Source: Paraescarpia echinospica (lineage: Eukaryota; Annelida; Polychaeta; Sabellida; Siboglinidae). Taken from it: 64,000 nucleotides of DNA. A program made the position numbers and the translations under genes. The notes under the pieces are model-generated. The model was not told the origin of the DNA. It ran no database searches and saw only the letters and a list, made by a program, of their open reading frames with translations. The stretch spans positions 31,367,285 to 31,431,284 of the forward strand of contig CM034544.1 of NCBI GenBank assembly GCA_020002185.1, given 5' to 3'. Positions 37,632 to 48,224 of this stretch are shown here, piece by piece (the stretch's first letter is position 1; each line of letters opens with the position of its first letter).

Positions 37632-37948
37632 GAGGGGCGCAGTGGTGCAGTGTCTAGAGCTTCGGACTCTTGAACGAGAGAACTCGCTTTCGAATCCTAC
37701 GTTGCCGTGTCGAACAGAACCGAACTGTATGAACGAGTACCTGATTATAGACAGTGGTAGATATTTGTGAACGAATACTCTTCGTGCATTAACTGCAACG
37801 TGGCTGGAAGCTTAAGAGAAGTCAAGTGGTGCTCTATTGAACAGTTCTAACAGGGGGTAAAGTATCAAGCGCCTTGAGCAGATCTGAGGTTTGGACTGTG
37901 ATATATACGTAGTTACCTTTACTTTTTACATTTGATATAAGACGGCGG
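37632..37948 (+). mobile_element. SINE family A, full copy
   Basis: tRNA-like head 'ggggcgcagtggtgcagtg' with B box 'ctttcgaatcc' (about 37688-37698), then the body ('tagacagtggtagatatttg', 'gtgcattaactgcaacg'), then the tail ('ggggtaaagtatcaagcgcc', 'ttgagcagatctgagg', 'gttacctttactttttac'). It is about 315 bp. The AAGCGCCTTGAGCAG tail word resembles the 3' end shared by many L2-type LINEs, which would supply the retrotransposition machinery; that link is inference. Confidence 0.85.
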
Positions 37949-37951
37949 ACG

Positions 37952-37952
<1 letters not shown>

Positions 37953-37997
<45 letters not shown>

Positions 37998-38190
37998 ACG
38001 CACACGCACACGCACACGCACACGCACACGCACACGCACACGCACACGCACACGCACACGCACACGCACACACACACACACACACACACTCACACACATA
38101 TGCATGCACGCCCGCCCGCACGCACACACGCACATACATACATCCATACATACATATGTATATGTATATATATATATATATAACTATATG

Positions 38191-38228
<38 letters not shown>

Positions 38229-38378
38229 CGTGTGTGCGTGCGGGCGATCGTGCATATATATATATATATTTATATATATATGTATATGTGTATATATATA
38301 TATATATACATATGTATGTATGTATGTATGTATGTGCGTGTGTGCGTGCGGGCGTTCGTGCATGTGTGTGTGTTTCGT
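37953..38378. repeat. (CA)n, (CACACG)n, (TA)n, (TG)n block between inverted SINEs
   Basis: Left part CA/CACACG, centre TA-rich, right part TG with two near-copies of 'tgtgcgtgcgggcg'. The block is itself roughly palindromic, and the CA and TG ends mirror one another. Confidence 0.92.
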
Positions 38379-38489
38379 CCGCCGTCTTATATAAAATGTA
38401 AAGAGTAAAGGTAACTACTTATATAGAACAGTCCAATCCTCAGATCTGCTGAAGGCGCTTGATACTTTACCTCCTGGTAGAACTGTTCA

Positions 38490-38492
<3 letters not shown>
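38379..38492 (-). mobile_element. SINE family A tail, inverted copy
   Basis: The reverse complement matches the 3' part of the SINE at 37837-37956 at roughly 90% ('gacggcggacga', 'gttacctttact', 'cagatctgagg', 'taaagtatcaagcgcctt'). The head is absent and it ends at a (TG)n tract. Together the two copies form a large imperfect palindrome. Confidence 0.8.

Positions 38493-38496
<4 letters not shown>

Positions 38497-38559
<63 letters not shown>
38497..38559. repeat. (TG)n microsatellite
   Basis: About 60 bp of alternating TG between a SINE tail and a foldback element. Confidence 0.95.
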
Positions 38560-38560
<1 letters not shown>

Positions 38561-38822
38561 GCATTCATTGGCTAACAGTCTCAATCGAATTGATCACCAC
38601 GGATTGACACGTGTGCAAGAAACGCGACAGATTTTGTTTTTGTATGGAACTAAGTCTCCTGTCTGCGTACTGCGTCAACAAATAAAATGCCCCAAATCAA
38701 TCATACTAACAAACTGACGCTCTTTGCAAACTTAGTTCCATACAAAAACAAAATCTGTCGCGTTTTTTGGTGTGTGTCCGTGGAGATCAATAGGACTGAG
38801 ACCGTTAGCCAATGAACGCCGC
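38559..38822. mobile_element. Foldback / MITE-like element with about 95-bp inverted arms
   Basis: The left arm (38559-38655) starts 'cggcattcattggctaac' and the right arm (38730-38822) ends with the complement. The inner 33 bp, including 'acgcgacagattttgttttt', are identical; the outer part has more differences. It has no coding capacity. I did not find a clear target-site duplication because the left edge lies in a TG tract. Confidence 0.7.
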
Positions 38823-41770
38823 CGGGGCTACTTCGTACCTTGGTACTTTGCAAATACGCGAACAGTCATCTAACCAGTCACACACCGTGTATAGCCGAAC
38901 AAAACAATCACAATGGAATAATACAAAACAGCAAAGTATGTACGTAATGTAAAAATAACTATGACGTTAAACGTCTTCACACGATGATAGCTAGTGGGGA
39001 TTATAGAGGTCCTCGTTTACTTGACATTCTGCTACTCTTCTTCTGTAATCGTATACTTTGAGAAGGGTAGATGTGTTCATTGCCAACTGATAATATGACA
39101 TTGTGAACCACGATTAGATACACGTTTTCTAGTTTTGATAACGAATGCATGAATACTAATAATGGTCCATAAACAAGCTGCGATCAAGAAGCATCACACG
39201 ACAGCCAAGAAAGCATCGAGGTTCACGTTTGTCGAGTCTGGTACGCGCAAAATAAATTAAATTAGCCTCGACTGGCAGGCTCGTGATACCGTGATTGCTT
39301 TGACTGACGAATGTGCTATTTCATAGAAGGTTCACTCGTGAAACAACGGTTTCTCACGAGAGCTATCGCTATTAGTGAACCGTGATATCCCCGGCCTACT
39401 CTCCAAAAAGGTCAACTCTTTCTGCTTGGTGTGCTGCCATTGGTAGAAAGACGTCTGCCGTGCAACGACGACCATGTGAGATACGGGAAGTTACATCAGG
39501 CGGAAGGGGGCTTGTACTTCCTGTGACTGTCGTGTTTTGTGTAGCTCGTGACATTTCACGACGGTGCGCGAGAGATGAGGCAAATCGATATCACCGAGCG
39601 AACCGCACCGTATGTCACACTACGATAACTTGACGCTCAGCACACATCCCAAACATACAACGCCGTACATTCATCCAGAATACTAGTGGTACATGAATGC
39701 AATATATTTATTTATTCAGAATCGACCAACGCCAAGTTATGCAAACATAAAAACCAATACCGTCTTTGGGCTTAGCAATGTGGACTATTTCCGTGTTCCA
39801 CTGTTTAACCAAGGTCATCTATTTATAAGAAAACACTTTATTAAACATGATATACTATTACATTTAAGGAACGTTTTCAAAATGCAAAAAAATACATTAT
39901 TTCCCTGACACACCGACGACAATGTCCCGATGGCCCGTTCTGGTAATGACAGTTTTCAGTATAAAAGATCATTGTTACTGACCGAAGTCGATTGTAAAAA
40001 GCATAATTTTATATCTGAGCTGATTAGAATGTCAGTGAAAAGGTGATGTAACATCAGGCTTGTTAATTATATTTTGTAGGTCAAATATGTTTTATTTATA
40101 ACAATACCATTATAATTAAAACAATGTTATAGTAAATACATTGCCAACTGTATCATATATCTCGACACATTTACTCAGCTCAAGAAGTGAACAGTTATAC
40201 TGCGTTGTCGATTCGGAATCAAACATGTCTATTTAACGAATTATACGTTGTCAAGCACCGTCAATCATTCCGTAATCGTAATATTGTCCCAGAAACAGTT
40301 GGCGATAAATAAATGAAAATGGTTTTCCACAAATAGATGTATATGACCAATGTCAATGGGGATGTCTTCCGCGGACACTCTCCCCGATGTCGGGAGGTTC
40401 GGTGAATGGTCTGATAAATTGGTGTATCCGGTCGATCTTGATGGAATATACTGTCAAGATATCATCCGTGTCCCCCAAAGGAACATCTGGTGCCTCCTTG
40501 TGTTCATGGTGCAAAGTGGTACGAATGTATGATAAATAGTCGATGGTAACAAATCACAACTGTCTTCCTCGTTGTGTCGTTGTCCATTTCGGCGTTGTTC
40601 TATTAAAATCACGTGATGTATTATGTGTTTAATACCATATTAATAATGGGTAATAGTGAGTTGTGTAAAGACAACGCAGTGATGCTTTTGTCTTGCTCAA
40701 CTGTAGCGTTGTATTGACACATGAATAATATAATTATTTCGTGTTTTATGTCGAACCATATTCAATGTAATTGCTAAATGAGAACGTGGCCACGATCAAC
40801 ATAGATGATGACGTCAGAATATCCTGGTTATAGCCAACGTTTCAGAAATCATTATACTATTTGAATGGATTGAAGATCTGATTTCTTGATTGAGCTATAT
40901 GCGGTTCTCCTCAGCATTCCACTAGGAAGACTGGTGTATACGGTTGAAATATACAGAAAGGCATCAAAGATTCTTGAGATGAAATCGTGCTAATAATCAT
41001 TATAATATTTAGTGCTCTTTAACAATACATTTGTTTTGAAGATGTTTCCATTGTGGGTAGGTGTGGTAGTAACATCTGCTTTTATCTTCCACTGCTGTCT
41101 TGCTTCGGGGGGACTGTAGGAACAACTGCGTTCTTTGTTTTCCGCCGATACCATATAGCCTCGCATGTAGGAAGATTATACTAGTAACTTCTTCGAGGTA
41201 GCTGGTGGGTACTGGTCACAGCGAGGCAACAGACTAATTAGATTTTAGATGAGGGAGGCGCATGGAGTCTCAGAGGCGTAGTGGAACAGCCACCGGCGTT
41301 TGGGTGTAGAAGTAACAACTGCTGTCTTGCGGTCACCAATACCTCAACATATACAAACTGACAGAGACCATTCCCTTGGCCGGAACGATGGAACCGGCAG
41401 AGAAAAGGAACCTCTCCTCTCAACGGCTGCGTAAACGAAGGCTGTAACAGATGTGTGTCTACTATCATATAAGTTCTTCTGTCTATTGTACACAGGCAGT
41501 GTTTTTATCAATACAGTCTGAAGTCAAAATTACAATGACATTCTCACTTAATAAAAAAATGACGTCAGTCGCAGGGCCTGTTCAGGAATGGATCACCACA
41601 AAATTGTCAGTTTATTGGCGAATAACTGGTAGCGACGGGAGTGTGGACGCGTGAGCTCCTATTGTTGAGTAAGGTTAACTGTAACAGTCACCATAACAGT
41701 TATATACTTATACGAGGCAGACGTTTAGCTCGGTCTGCGTTGCTCTGTATGAGCAGCACCTATTAGGGTC
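38823..41770. other. No supported gene
   Basis: Nearly 3 kb of unique, AT-rich DNA. Open frames at 39382-39633, 39693-39908 and 40350-40532 show no family motifs, repeats or splice context. Confidence 0.5.
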
Positions 41771-42100
41771 GCTGTAAAAATAAAGGTAAGTTCTTATGTA
41801 GAGCAGCATCCAGTCCACAGGACTGCTCAAAGCGCATTACACTTTACTCCCTGGCAGATTTGTTCAATCGAACAACATCATCTCAACTTCACTGGGAAGC
41901 ATCCAACCAAGCTGCAATTAATGCGCGAATACACAAATGTCCACCACTGTATATAGCCAGGTACTCATTCATACCGCTGCGTGAACTGGAGCAACGTATA
42001 GTGAACGAACTTGTCCAAGGTTCGAAACCGCACCACAGGATTCGAACCCGGGTTCTCTCGGTCGAGAGTCCGACGCTCTGACACTGCTCCACTGCGTTGT
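41771..42100 (-). mobile_element. SINE family A, full copy, minus strand
   Basis: Read from 42100 leftwards: the tRNA-like head with a very good B box ('cccgggttcgaatcc'), then the body ('gctgcaattaatgcgcg' on the plus strand) and the tail ending near 'ggtaagttcttatgtagagc' (plus strand, 41783). This is the best-preserved head of the family in the window. Confidence 0.87.
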
Positions 42101-42690
42101 ACGCACGCCGTAGTCTGGGGATGGTGAGAGAAAAAGAGCCCCGAAACAGTGAGCTTCACGTCACCTTGGCTGGACTGTCGCACACAGGCAGACAGACAGA
42201 CAGACAGACAGTGGTTTTTATTTTGATCCATATACATATCACTCAATAAATGAGTATGTAAAAGCATAATAATCACAAAATAGTATATAAATTATCACGA
42301 GTAAGTCAGTGAGATTCCCACTAAGGCAAACAAATCCGCTCTTGTGGGAGACATCCAGTTATATTAATGACAAGTCCTGGTGTATAAAAAGTAGCAGTAA
42401 TCGGTCAACAGATTAAGTCAAGCAAGGCCTATAACATGACATCATGCATGATAATGGACGACTGGTTATCAACCCACAAATATGTATTCCTATTTGTTGT
42501 TCACTTATTGTGGCAAATTAAACAAATTCGTAATGTGCATACAAGTGGATAAGTCAGCAAATAATACTATTTAACATACATTGCAAACCCGTGTAAGCTG
42601 TGAGTGTAAAGTTAATTTCTGATTAAATCCAGGTGCATTATTGATAGCAATGACCAATAATTTAAACGACCATGGAGAGATGGTCGGGTT
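42101..42690. other. No gene; short (CAGA)n run
   Basis: A (CAGA)n run at about 42185-42210. No coding signal. Confidence 0.5.
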
Positions 42691-43323
42691 ATTAACCTTC
42701 ACATTGTGATCGGTCAGCAAGACTTGCAGTACGTCGAGAACTTCCCTTACCTCGGAAGCTACATCTCTAGGGAAGGCGACGCGGAAGTAAATGTGCGAGC
42801 GAGGATAGGCAAGGCATCAGCAGTGTTCCAAAGAATACGTCCAATATGGTCCAGTACCACCATCAGAAAGGACATAAAACTACGTCTTTACATGTCAATC
42901 GTAATACCAACAGCGATATATGCCTGTGAAACGTGGAAGGATATACAACAAACTAGACATATTCCACCGGCGATGTCTCCGGTTCATATTGGGCATATCG
43001 TGGAGAGAGCACATCAACAATGAAGAAGTGATGAGGAGGGCATGTCTGGACAGCCTGCATCACATAGTTAAGTCTCGACGACGAAGACCAGCGGGAGATA
43101 TCCTACGCCTACTAAGAGAGAGAACAGCACATGTAGCAATGGAATGGGTGCCTGAAGGTGGAAACAGAAGGAGAGGAAGGCTGACTAAGACCTGGCGCAA
43201 GACATTTAAAGAAGATCTGGCAGAAATGGAAATTACCTGGAATGAGGCCAAAGAAATTGTGTAAGACCGTAATAGATGGAGAAAGCTCGTCGCCGGATGC
43301 CCCGAAAGGAACAGGAGGAACTA
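42691..43323 (+). pseudogene. LINE ORF2 C-terminal fragment, plus strand
   Basis: 'LQYVENFPYLGSYISREGDA', 'RIGKASAVFQRIRPIWSS' and 'IVIPTAIYACETWK', then a frameshift near 42935 into 'IYNKLDIFHRRCLRFILGIS', 'DILRLLRERTAHVAMEW', 'RRRGRLTKTWRKTFKEDLA' and 'WNEAKEIV'. A TAA at 43262-43264 interrupts 'DRNRWRKLVAGCPERNRRN', whose own TAA (about 43321-43323) is the natural end. This order is the standard connection and C-terminus of an animal LINE RT. The palm motifs lie in the missing 5' part. Confidence 0.85.
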
Positions 43324-43329
43324 AATATA

Positions 43330-44660
43330 AGTCTAAATATTGATAGTATGCAGCAAGGTATATCTGGGGCTTTGTTATTAAATGTGTTTGCGATAATCGT
43401 TTTGTTTGTTATAATTTCGTCACTATATATAACAGATTTAGGGAACGTTTTCTTTTCTCATTTTCTGGACAGAATATCGCTTATAGTTTCTGATGAATTT
43501 TTAAATATTAGTTTTGTATTCATTAAAACAAGATTCATAGTGTAGTTGTTTGGCTGTTCGTATACTTGGTTTAAGTATGTTGTTATACGTTATCAGATTA
43601 GTTCGAATTGCTGAATGTTCACGTGAATCAGGCAGTCATTTTGAGTTTCTTATATAACTTGTCTCTGTATCGTATTGACTTGAGCAGGCCGAAAGTAATC
43701 CATGTTGATTTTTTGTGTTTTGTATTTTTGAATGTAGCTATTTTATATGGCATGTGCTTGTTTTTTGCGCATTTGATTAATTCATGTTAGTTTATTTTTG
43801 GATTAGCAGAAGGCGAGTGATGACATTTATTATAAACATCTGAAGACGTGATTTCATTTATGAATTTGTAAATAGCTTCTTGATTTTTAATGTTAATTTT
43901 AATATATTTAGGTGGTGGTTCTTTGTGTGGAACTGTGTTTAGAAAGGTAAACTATGGTTGATGGACCGATAATTGTTTCGTTAAAATACATGATTTTGGT
44001 GTTATTATAGGATCGGTTAATTTATAAAACAAGTTACCTATTAGCGTTCCATTATTATTTGAAAATCTTGTAGGGGGTGTAATAGGGAATAAAAGTTATA
44101 AGTTTTTTTGGTTATTTTAAGAAGGTTTATATTGAAATCACCAGCAATAATGATGTTGGATTTTGATTCGTCAAAGGATGAGATAATTGGTGTGAATTCG
44201 CAAAAAACTGTTTATAATTTTCACTGAGGTCTCTCGGAGGTCAGTAAAATATTTCCAATTATATTATCTTTTAAGAGTCCACCTCCAGTTACGTTAATAC
44301 ATTGTCTTTCCCAGTGTTGAAACTGATTTAGAGACAAAATTACTTTTAAATTGAATGTGTTGCTTAAGTAAATTACTAGCCCGCCTTTATAGCTACATGT
44401 TTTGCCTTGTGTAATGCAATGACATCCCTCGATTTGTAGGTGTGACAGATCATCATTATCTGAAAGCCAACTTTTCTGAAACGCTAAATAACATTTTTAT
44501 CTGGTTAAGTTCCTCTACGAAGGCTTCAATTTCGCTGATTTTTGCATTAATAGATTTTATACGTTTGAGCAAAGTATACTAAACCTTTCATTATTTGTTT
44601 CTGCTAGTAGTTTAACATTGTCAAGATTATAATATGTGGAATGACGTATTGGTTGAAAAT
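43330..44660 (-). pseudogene. CR1/L2-like LINE: AP endonuclease and linker, 3' half missing
   Basis: This is not visible as one open frame, but on the minus strand, right to left, I read 'FQKSWLSDNDDLSHLQIEG', 'KGGLVIYLSNTFNLKVIL' and 'NIIIAGDFNINLLKITKK' (the AP-endonuclease GDFN motif, about 44120-44175). These are followed by 'TFGLLKSIQYRDKLYKKLK' and 'IYSDEIITNKTIIANTFNN', a linker typical of CR1/L2-like LINEs before the RT domain. Frameshifts and stops are frequent. Similarity ends at about 43330, so the RT half is lost, unlike the usual 5' truncation. It meets the oppositely oriented LINE end at 43323. Confidence 0.72.
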
Positions 44661-44928
44661 CTTCAACAGCAGCCTCATTTAGTTGTATATTAAATACATA
44701 ATTCACATTTACACTTCCTTGAAATCAGGAATTTTTTTTTCGTTAACTAGCATTCTATAAATGAGTAATTATGTTTGAAACATGTACCGTAACAACCGAC
44801 TGTCCACTGTAAACGAAAAGCCTCGTTTTACCATTGCCATACGATGTTGATATACTCAATGCTGTGTAGCATGTCAACATATCTGTCATCATGCAAGAAA
44901 TACATGTGTGTGCAACAATACTCTTCTT
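44661..44928. other. No gene recognised
   Basis: Short spacer between LINE fragments. Confidence 0.4.
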
Positions 44929-45470
44929 TAGTTCAGAATATCTCTGGGAGACATAGCTGCCCGGATGATCCCACGATATGCTATTCTGTCTACCGTTCGT
45001 TTCTCTGCTTTCACGATGTCGTTTTCCAACCAGTCGCTGATGTCCTGCTCCCATCTTCTCCTTGGTCTTCCTCTTCCTCTCTTTCCCTCCACTTTGGCTT
45101 CTAGGATTGTTTTCTCTAAGGAATCGTGTAGTTTGATGTGGCCAAAATAACTAAGTTTTAGTCCTTTTATTTTATTTACTAGTTGGCAGTTCTCTTGTCA
45201 ATTTTTTTTAAGGATCTCTGCGTTGGTTGTTTTAGTTATCCATGGCACTCTTAGGACTTTTCTGTAACATTTCATCTCAAACGCTTGTATTCTTCTCATG
45301 TCTTCTTTGTTCAGTGTCCATGTTTCGCTCCTGTGTAGAGCTGTTGGGAAAGCGCAAGTGTTTACAATTATTATCTTTGCTGGTATGTTTAGGCATTTCC
45401 ATACATTTTTTCAAAATATTTAGCTTCTGCGTTGCTATGGCTATTCTTCTTCTGATCTCTGCAACAACAA
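44929..45470 (-). pseudogene. LINE ORF2 C-terminal fragment, minus strand
   Basis: Minus-strand reading: 'EIRRRIAIATQKLNILKK', a frameshift, 'SETWTLNKEDMRRIQAFEM' and 'KCYRKVLRVPWITKTTNAEI', then 'NKIKGLKLSYFGHIK', 'EGKRGRGRPRRRWEQDISDW', 'KRTVDRIAYRGIIRAAMSPR' and a final TAA at 44929-44931. The 'ETWTL...AFEMKCYR' and 'GRGRPRRRW' blocks identify a LINE RT C-terminus of a different family from the neighbours. The 5' end is lost in AT-rich sequence. Confidence 0.8.
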
Positions 45471-46082
45471 AATAAACAAAAAAGAAATGTATAGAAAAAA
45501 CATCATGAACGGTACGTGTCGTAACCGGACGTATCCGGACCGGTCTTCGCATTGGTACGACATAATGACAATAGTAATCAGGATAAAAATAGCAAGAAGA
45601 AAAACAAACAAATGGAATCCATGGCAAGTAATTATTTCGCATTATAAATTATGTTAACACACAAGCATGTGTGAAAAAGTAAACAAGGTGTGGAAACCGA
45701 TAGTAAAAGGATACAAATTCTGTAAATATACGGAGAGGCAAATTGCATTATTCAATACATTTCTGGAAATAAGTATTAATTAACGAAGGAAAGACACACA
45801 TTATAATTAGTTTGCATTATAAGGAAAGAAACAAGAACATAAACTGCAAAAAACATTACAAGACGCAAGCTATACCAGAAAGTAGTTATAAAAAGTAAAT
45901 GTTGCGTCATATGAATATAGAGAAACCAGACAATATGTATCGCCTTGAATCTAGCAAGGGAAAAACAAATCGTAACTAATCTTTATCATAATAATATACC
46001 TGAGAATAACAATGACGATGATGTTGTGTATTCTTGCTAATTAATAAAGTACGCTGTAACAGATCCGACGCAACATCTTACT
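45471..46082. other. No gene recognised
   Basis: A-rich unique sequence with no coding motifs. Confidence 0.5.
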
Positions 46083-46780
46083 AGTGCATCATGTGAACCA
46101 TCTTACTGGTGCATCATGTGAACCATCTTACTGGTGCATCATGTGAAACATCTTACTGGTGTATCATGTGAACCATCTTACTGGTGCATCATGTGAAACA
46201 TCTTACTGGTGCATCATGTGAACCATCTCACTGGTGCATCACGTGAACCATCTTACCGGTGCATCATGTGAAACATCTTACTGGTGCATCATGTGAACCA
46301 TCTGACTGGTGCATCATGTGCACCATCTCACTGGTGCATCATGTGAACCATCTTACTGGTGTATCATGTGAACCATCTTACTGGTGCATCATGTGAACCA
46401 TCTCACTGGTGTATCATGTGAACCATCTTACTGGTGCATCATGTGAAACATCTTACTGGTGCATCATGTGAACCATCTTACTTGTGCATCATGTGAACCA
46501 TCTCACTGGTGTATCATGTGAACCATCTTACTGGTGCATCATGTGAAACATCTTACTGGTGCATCATGTGAACCATCTCACTGGTGCATCACGTGAACCA
46601 TCTTACCGGTGCATCATGTGAAACATCTTACTGGTGCATCATGTGAACCATCTGACTGGTGCATCATGTGAACCATCTCACTGGTGCATCATGTGAACCA
46701 TCTTACTGGTGTATCATATGAACCATCTCACTGGTGTATCATGTGAACCATCTTACTGGTGTATCATGTGAACCATCTTA
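46083..46780. repeat. 25-bp minisatellite, about 28 copies
   Basis: The unit is 'catcttactggtgcatcatg' plus 'tgaac', with variants (catcatgtg / catcacgtg, cttac / ctcac / ctgac). Higher-order blocks are repeated, for example around 46200-46330 and 46560-46700. The right end lies exactly at the TAA stop of the minus-strand ORF1 remnant (46778-46780). Confidence 0.95.
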
Positions 46781-47469
46781 AAAGCTGTCGAGGTCTTTGA
46801 TCACTCTGATCTCTGTACTTGCACCACTCAGTGTTTTCACCAATACTCTACCCGACTACGTCCAGCAGTCGGTTATTTTATTTTCTCGTTTCAGCACCCT
46901 CGTCTTGTAGGCCAGTCCTGCTCTGTTCGATGTTAATTCTTCGTTTAGAAAGATGGCCTTGTCTTTGTCGTTGTCGACTTTATGCCGTTTCAGCTGTGTG
47001 CGCGTTTTGTATACACCATCCCGGACCGCCTCGCTACGGACGCGCACAGTGATTGCGCGGTTCCTCAGGTTTCCGCTCGTGTCCTTCTTGGGGCCCAGGC
47101 GCTGACAAGGCTCCAGATGTCAGTTTCATCCCCATCTTCTCGTTGATCGTTTGCATTCGTACTTTCTCCACCCGTCTCTGGAAGGCCCTGGAAGCGGAGG
47201 TTGGGACGAGAAGAGTACTGCTTTCGTTTGTCCGCCTCCGCCTCCAGAACAACGTCCACCCTTTCCTCTAGGGTACTGATCTGTTTATCTTTGCACTGCA
47301 GCTGTTCCTTCATGTTTGTCATCTGGTATCCCATGACGGCAGCCATTGTTTTGATGAGGAGTGGCGCCATTAGCTCCATGACTTCGATGACAGTTTCGGG
47401 CTCAGGGGCACTTGACGACTTGCTGCGAGTCCGGTTGTCCTTTGACGGCGTTGCACTCCCCCGTGACAA
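46778..47469 (-). pseudogene. LINE ORF1 (nucleic-acid-binding protein) remnant
   Basis: From ATG at 47467-47469 the minus strand encodes a basic/Ser-rich start, a probable coiled coil ('QLQCKDKQISTLEERVDVVL', about residues 55-75) and 'YSSRPNLRFQGLPETGGEST', the start of an RRM-like domain. Further pieces are 'INEKMGMKLTS', 'RVRSEAVRDGVYKTRTQL', 'AIFLNEELTSNRAGLAYKTR' and 'LKRENKITDCWT'. An in-frame TAG then precedes 'SGRVLVKTLSGASTEIRV' and the final TAA. This matches the ORF1p of invertebrate LINEs. At least two frameshifts (between 47125 and 47045) and one stop inactivate it. No ORF2 follows; the minisatellite does. Confidence 0.78.
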
Positions 47470-48029
47470 CTTAAATCGGTAATTTTCAATGCGGTATTTT
47501 CAGATATCGGTTAAATATTACTTTTTAACGCCTACGCCCCACCGCTTAATATCGAAAGCTAGCCACCTCTCAATCTATTGCTTCACCACATGTCCCTCAG
47601 TTCAAAATGCAATACCTTCTGACACCGTCACACCAACAGAAAAGACCAGTACCGCTACGTCACCCGACCATGCTAGCGCAGATCGAGACCTGCGAACTTT
47701 ATAACCCTGAACGACAACTCTAACAATGACAAACCATAACTTAGGTGGACAACGTCAACGCTACAACGACGAGCGGAAGTCATCTTGAGAAGGTGTGACA
47801 TAAACACGACCGCATCAACAACCGAGGCTAAATCTAGTACTAACCTGCGAAAATAACACAAAAGGCAATTCATATTAAACGAGTTATGGTCATGCATGTT
47901 TAGCAAGACGTGATGTATTTACCCAATTTAATAACTAATGGCATACGCTATGTATATAAGGGATGACCGCCTTTTATGTAACATCAGATTAAGAAATAAA
48001 AACTAAGAACGTTCGCAGCATAAAGGCCA
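47470..48029. other. No gene recognised
   Basis: No coding motifs. The open frames here lack family features. Confidence 0.45.
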
Positions 48030-48030
48030 A

Positions 48031-48065
<35 letters not shown>

Positions 48066-48182
48066 AGTGGGTGCCGCGTGCGTGCGCATATGTGCGTGTG
48101 TACGTGTGCTTGTGTGCATTGTGCGCATGTGCACATGAGCGTTGGTGTGTGTGTGTGTATGGGCGCGCGCGTGCGTGCGTGT
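48031..48182. repeat. (TG)n with GCGTGC interruptions
   Basis: Pure TG for about 30 bp, then mixed TGCG/TGTGCG steps. Confidence 0.93.
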
Positions 48183-48224
48183 GGTTGTATGAACTAGCAA
48201 CGTTCTCAACAGGCTGCATCAGGT

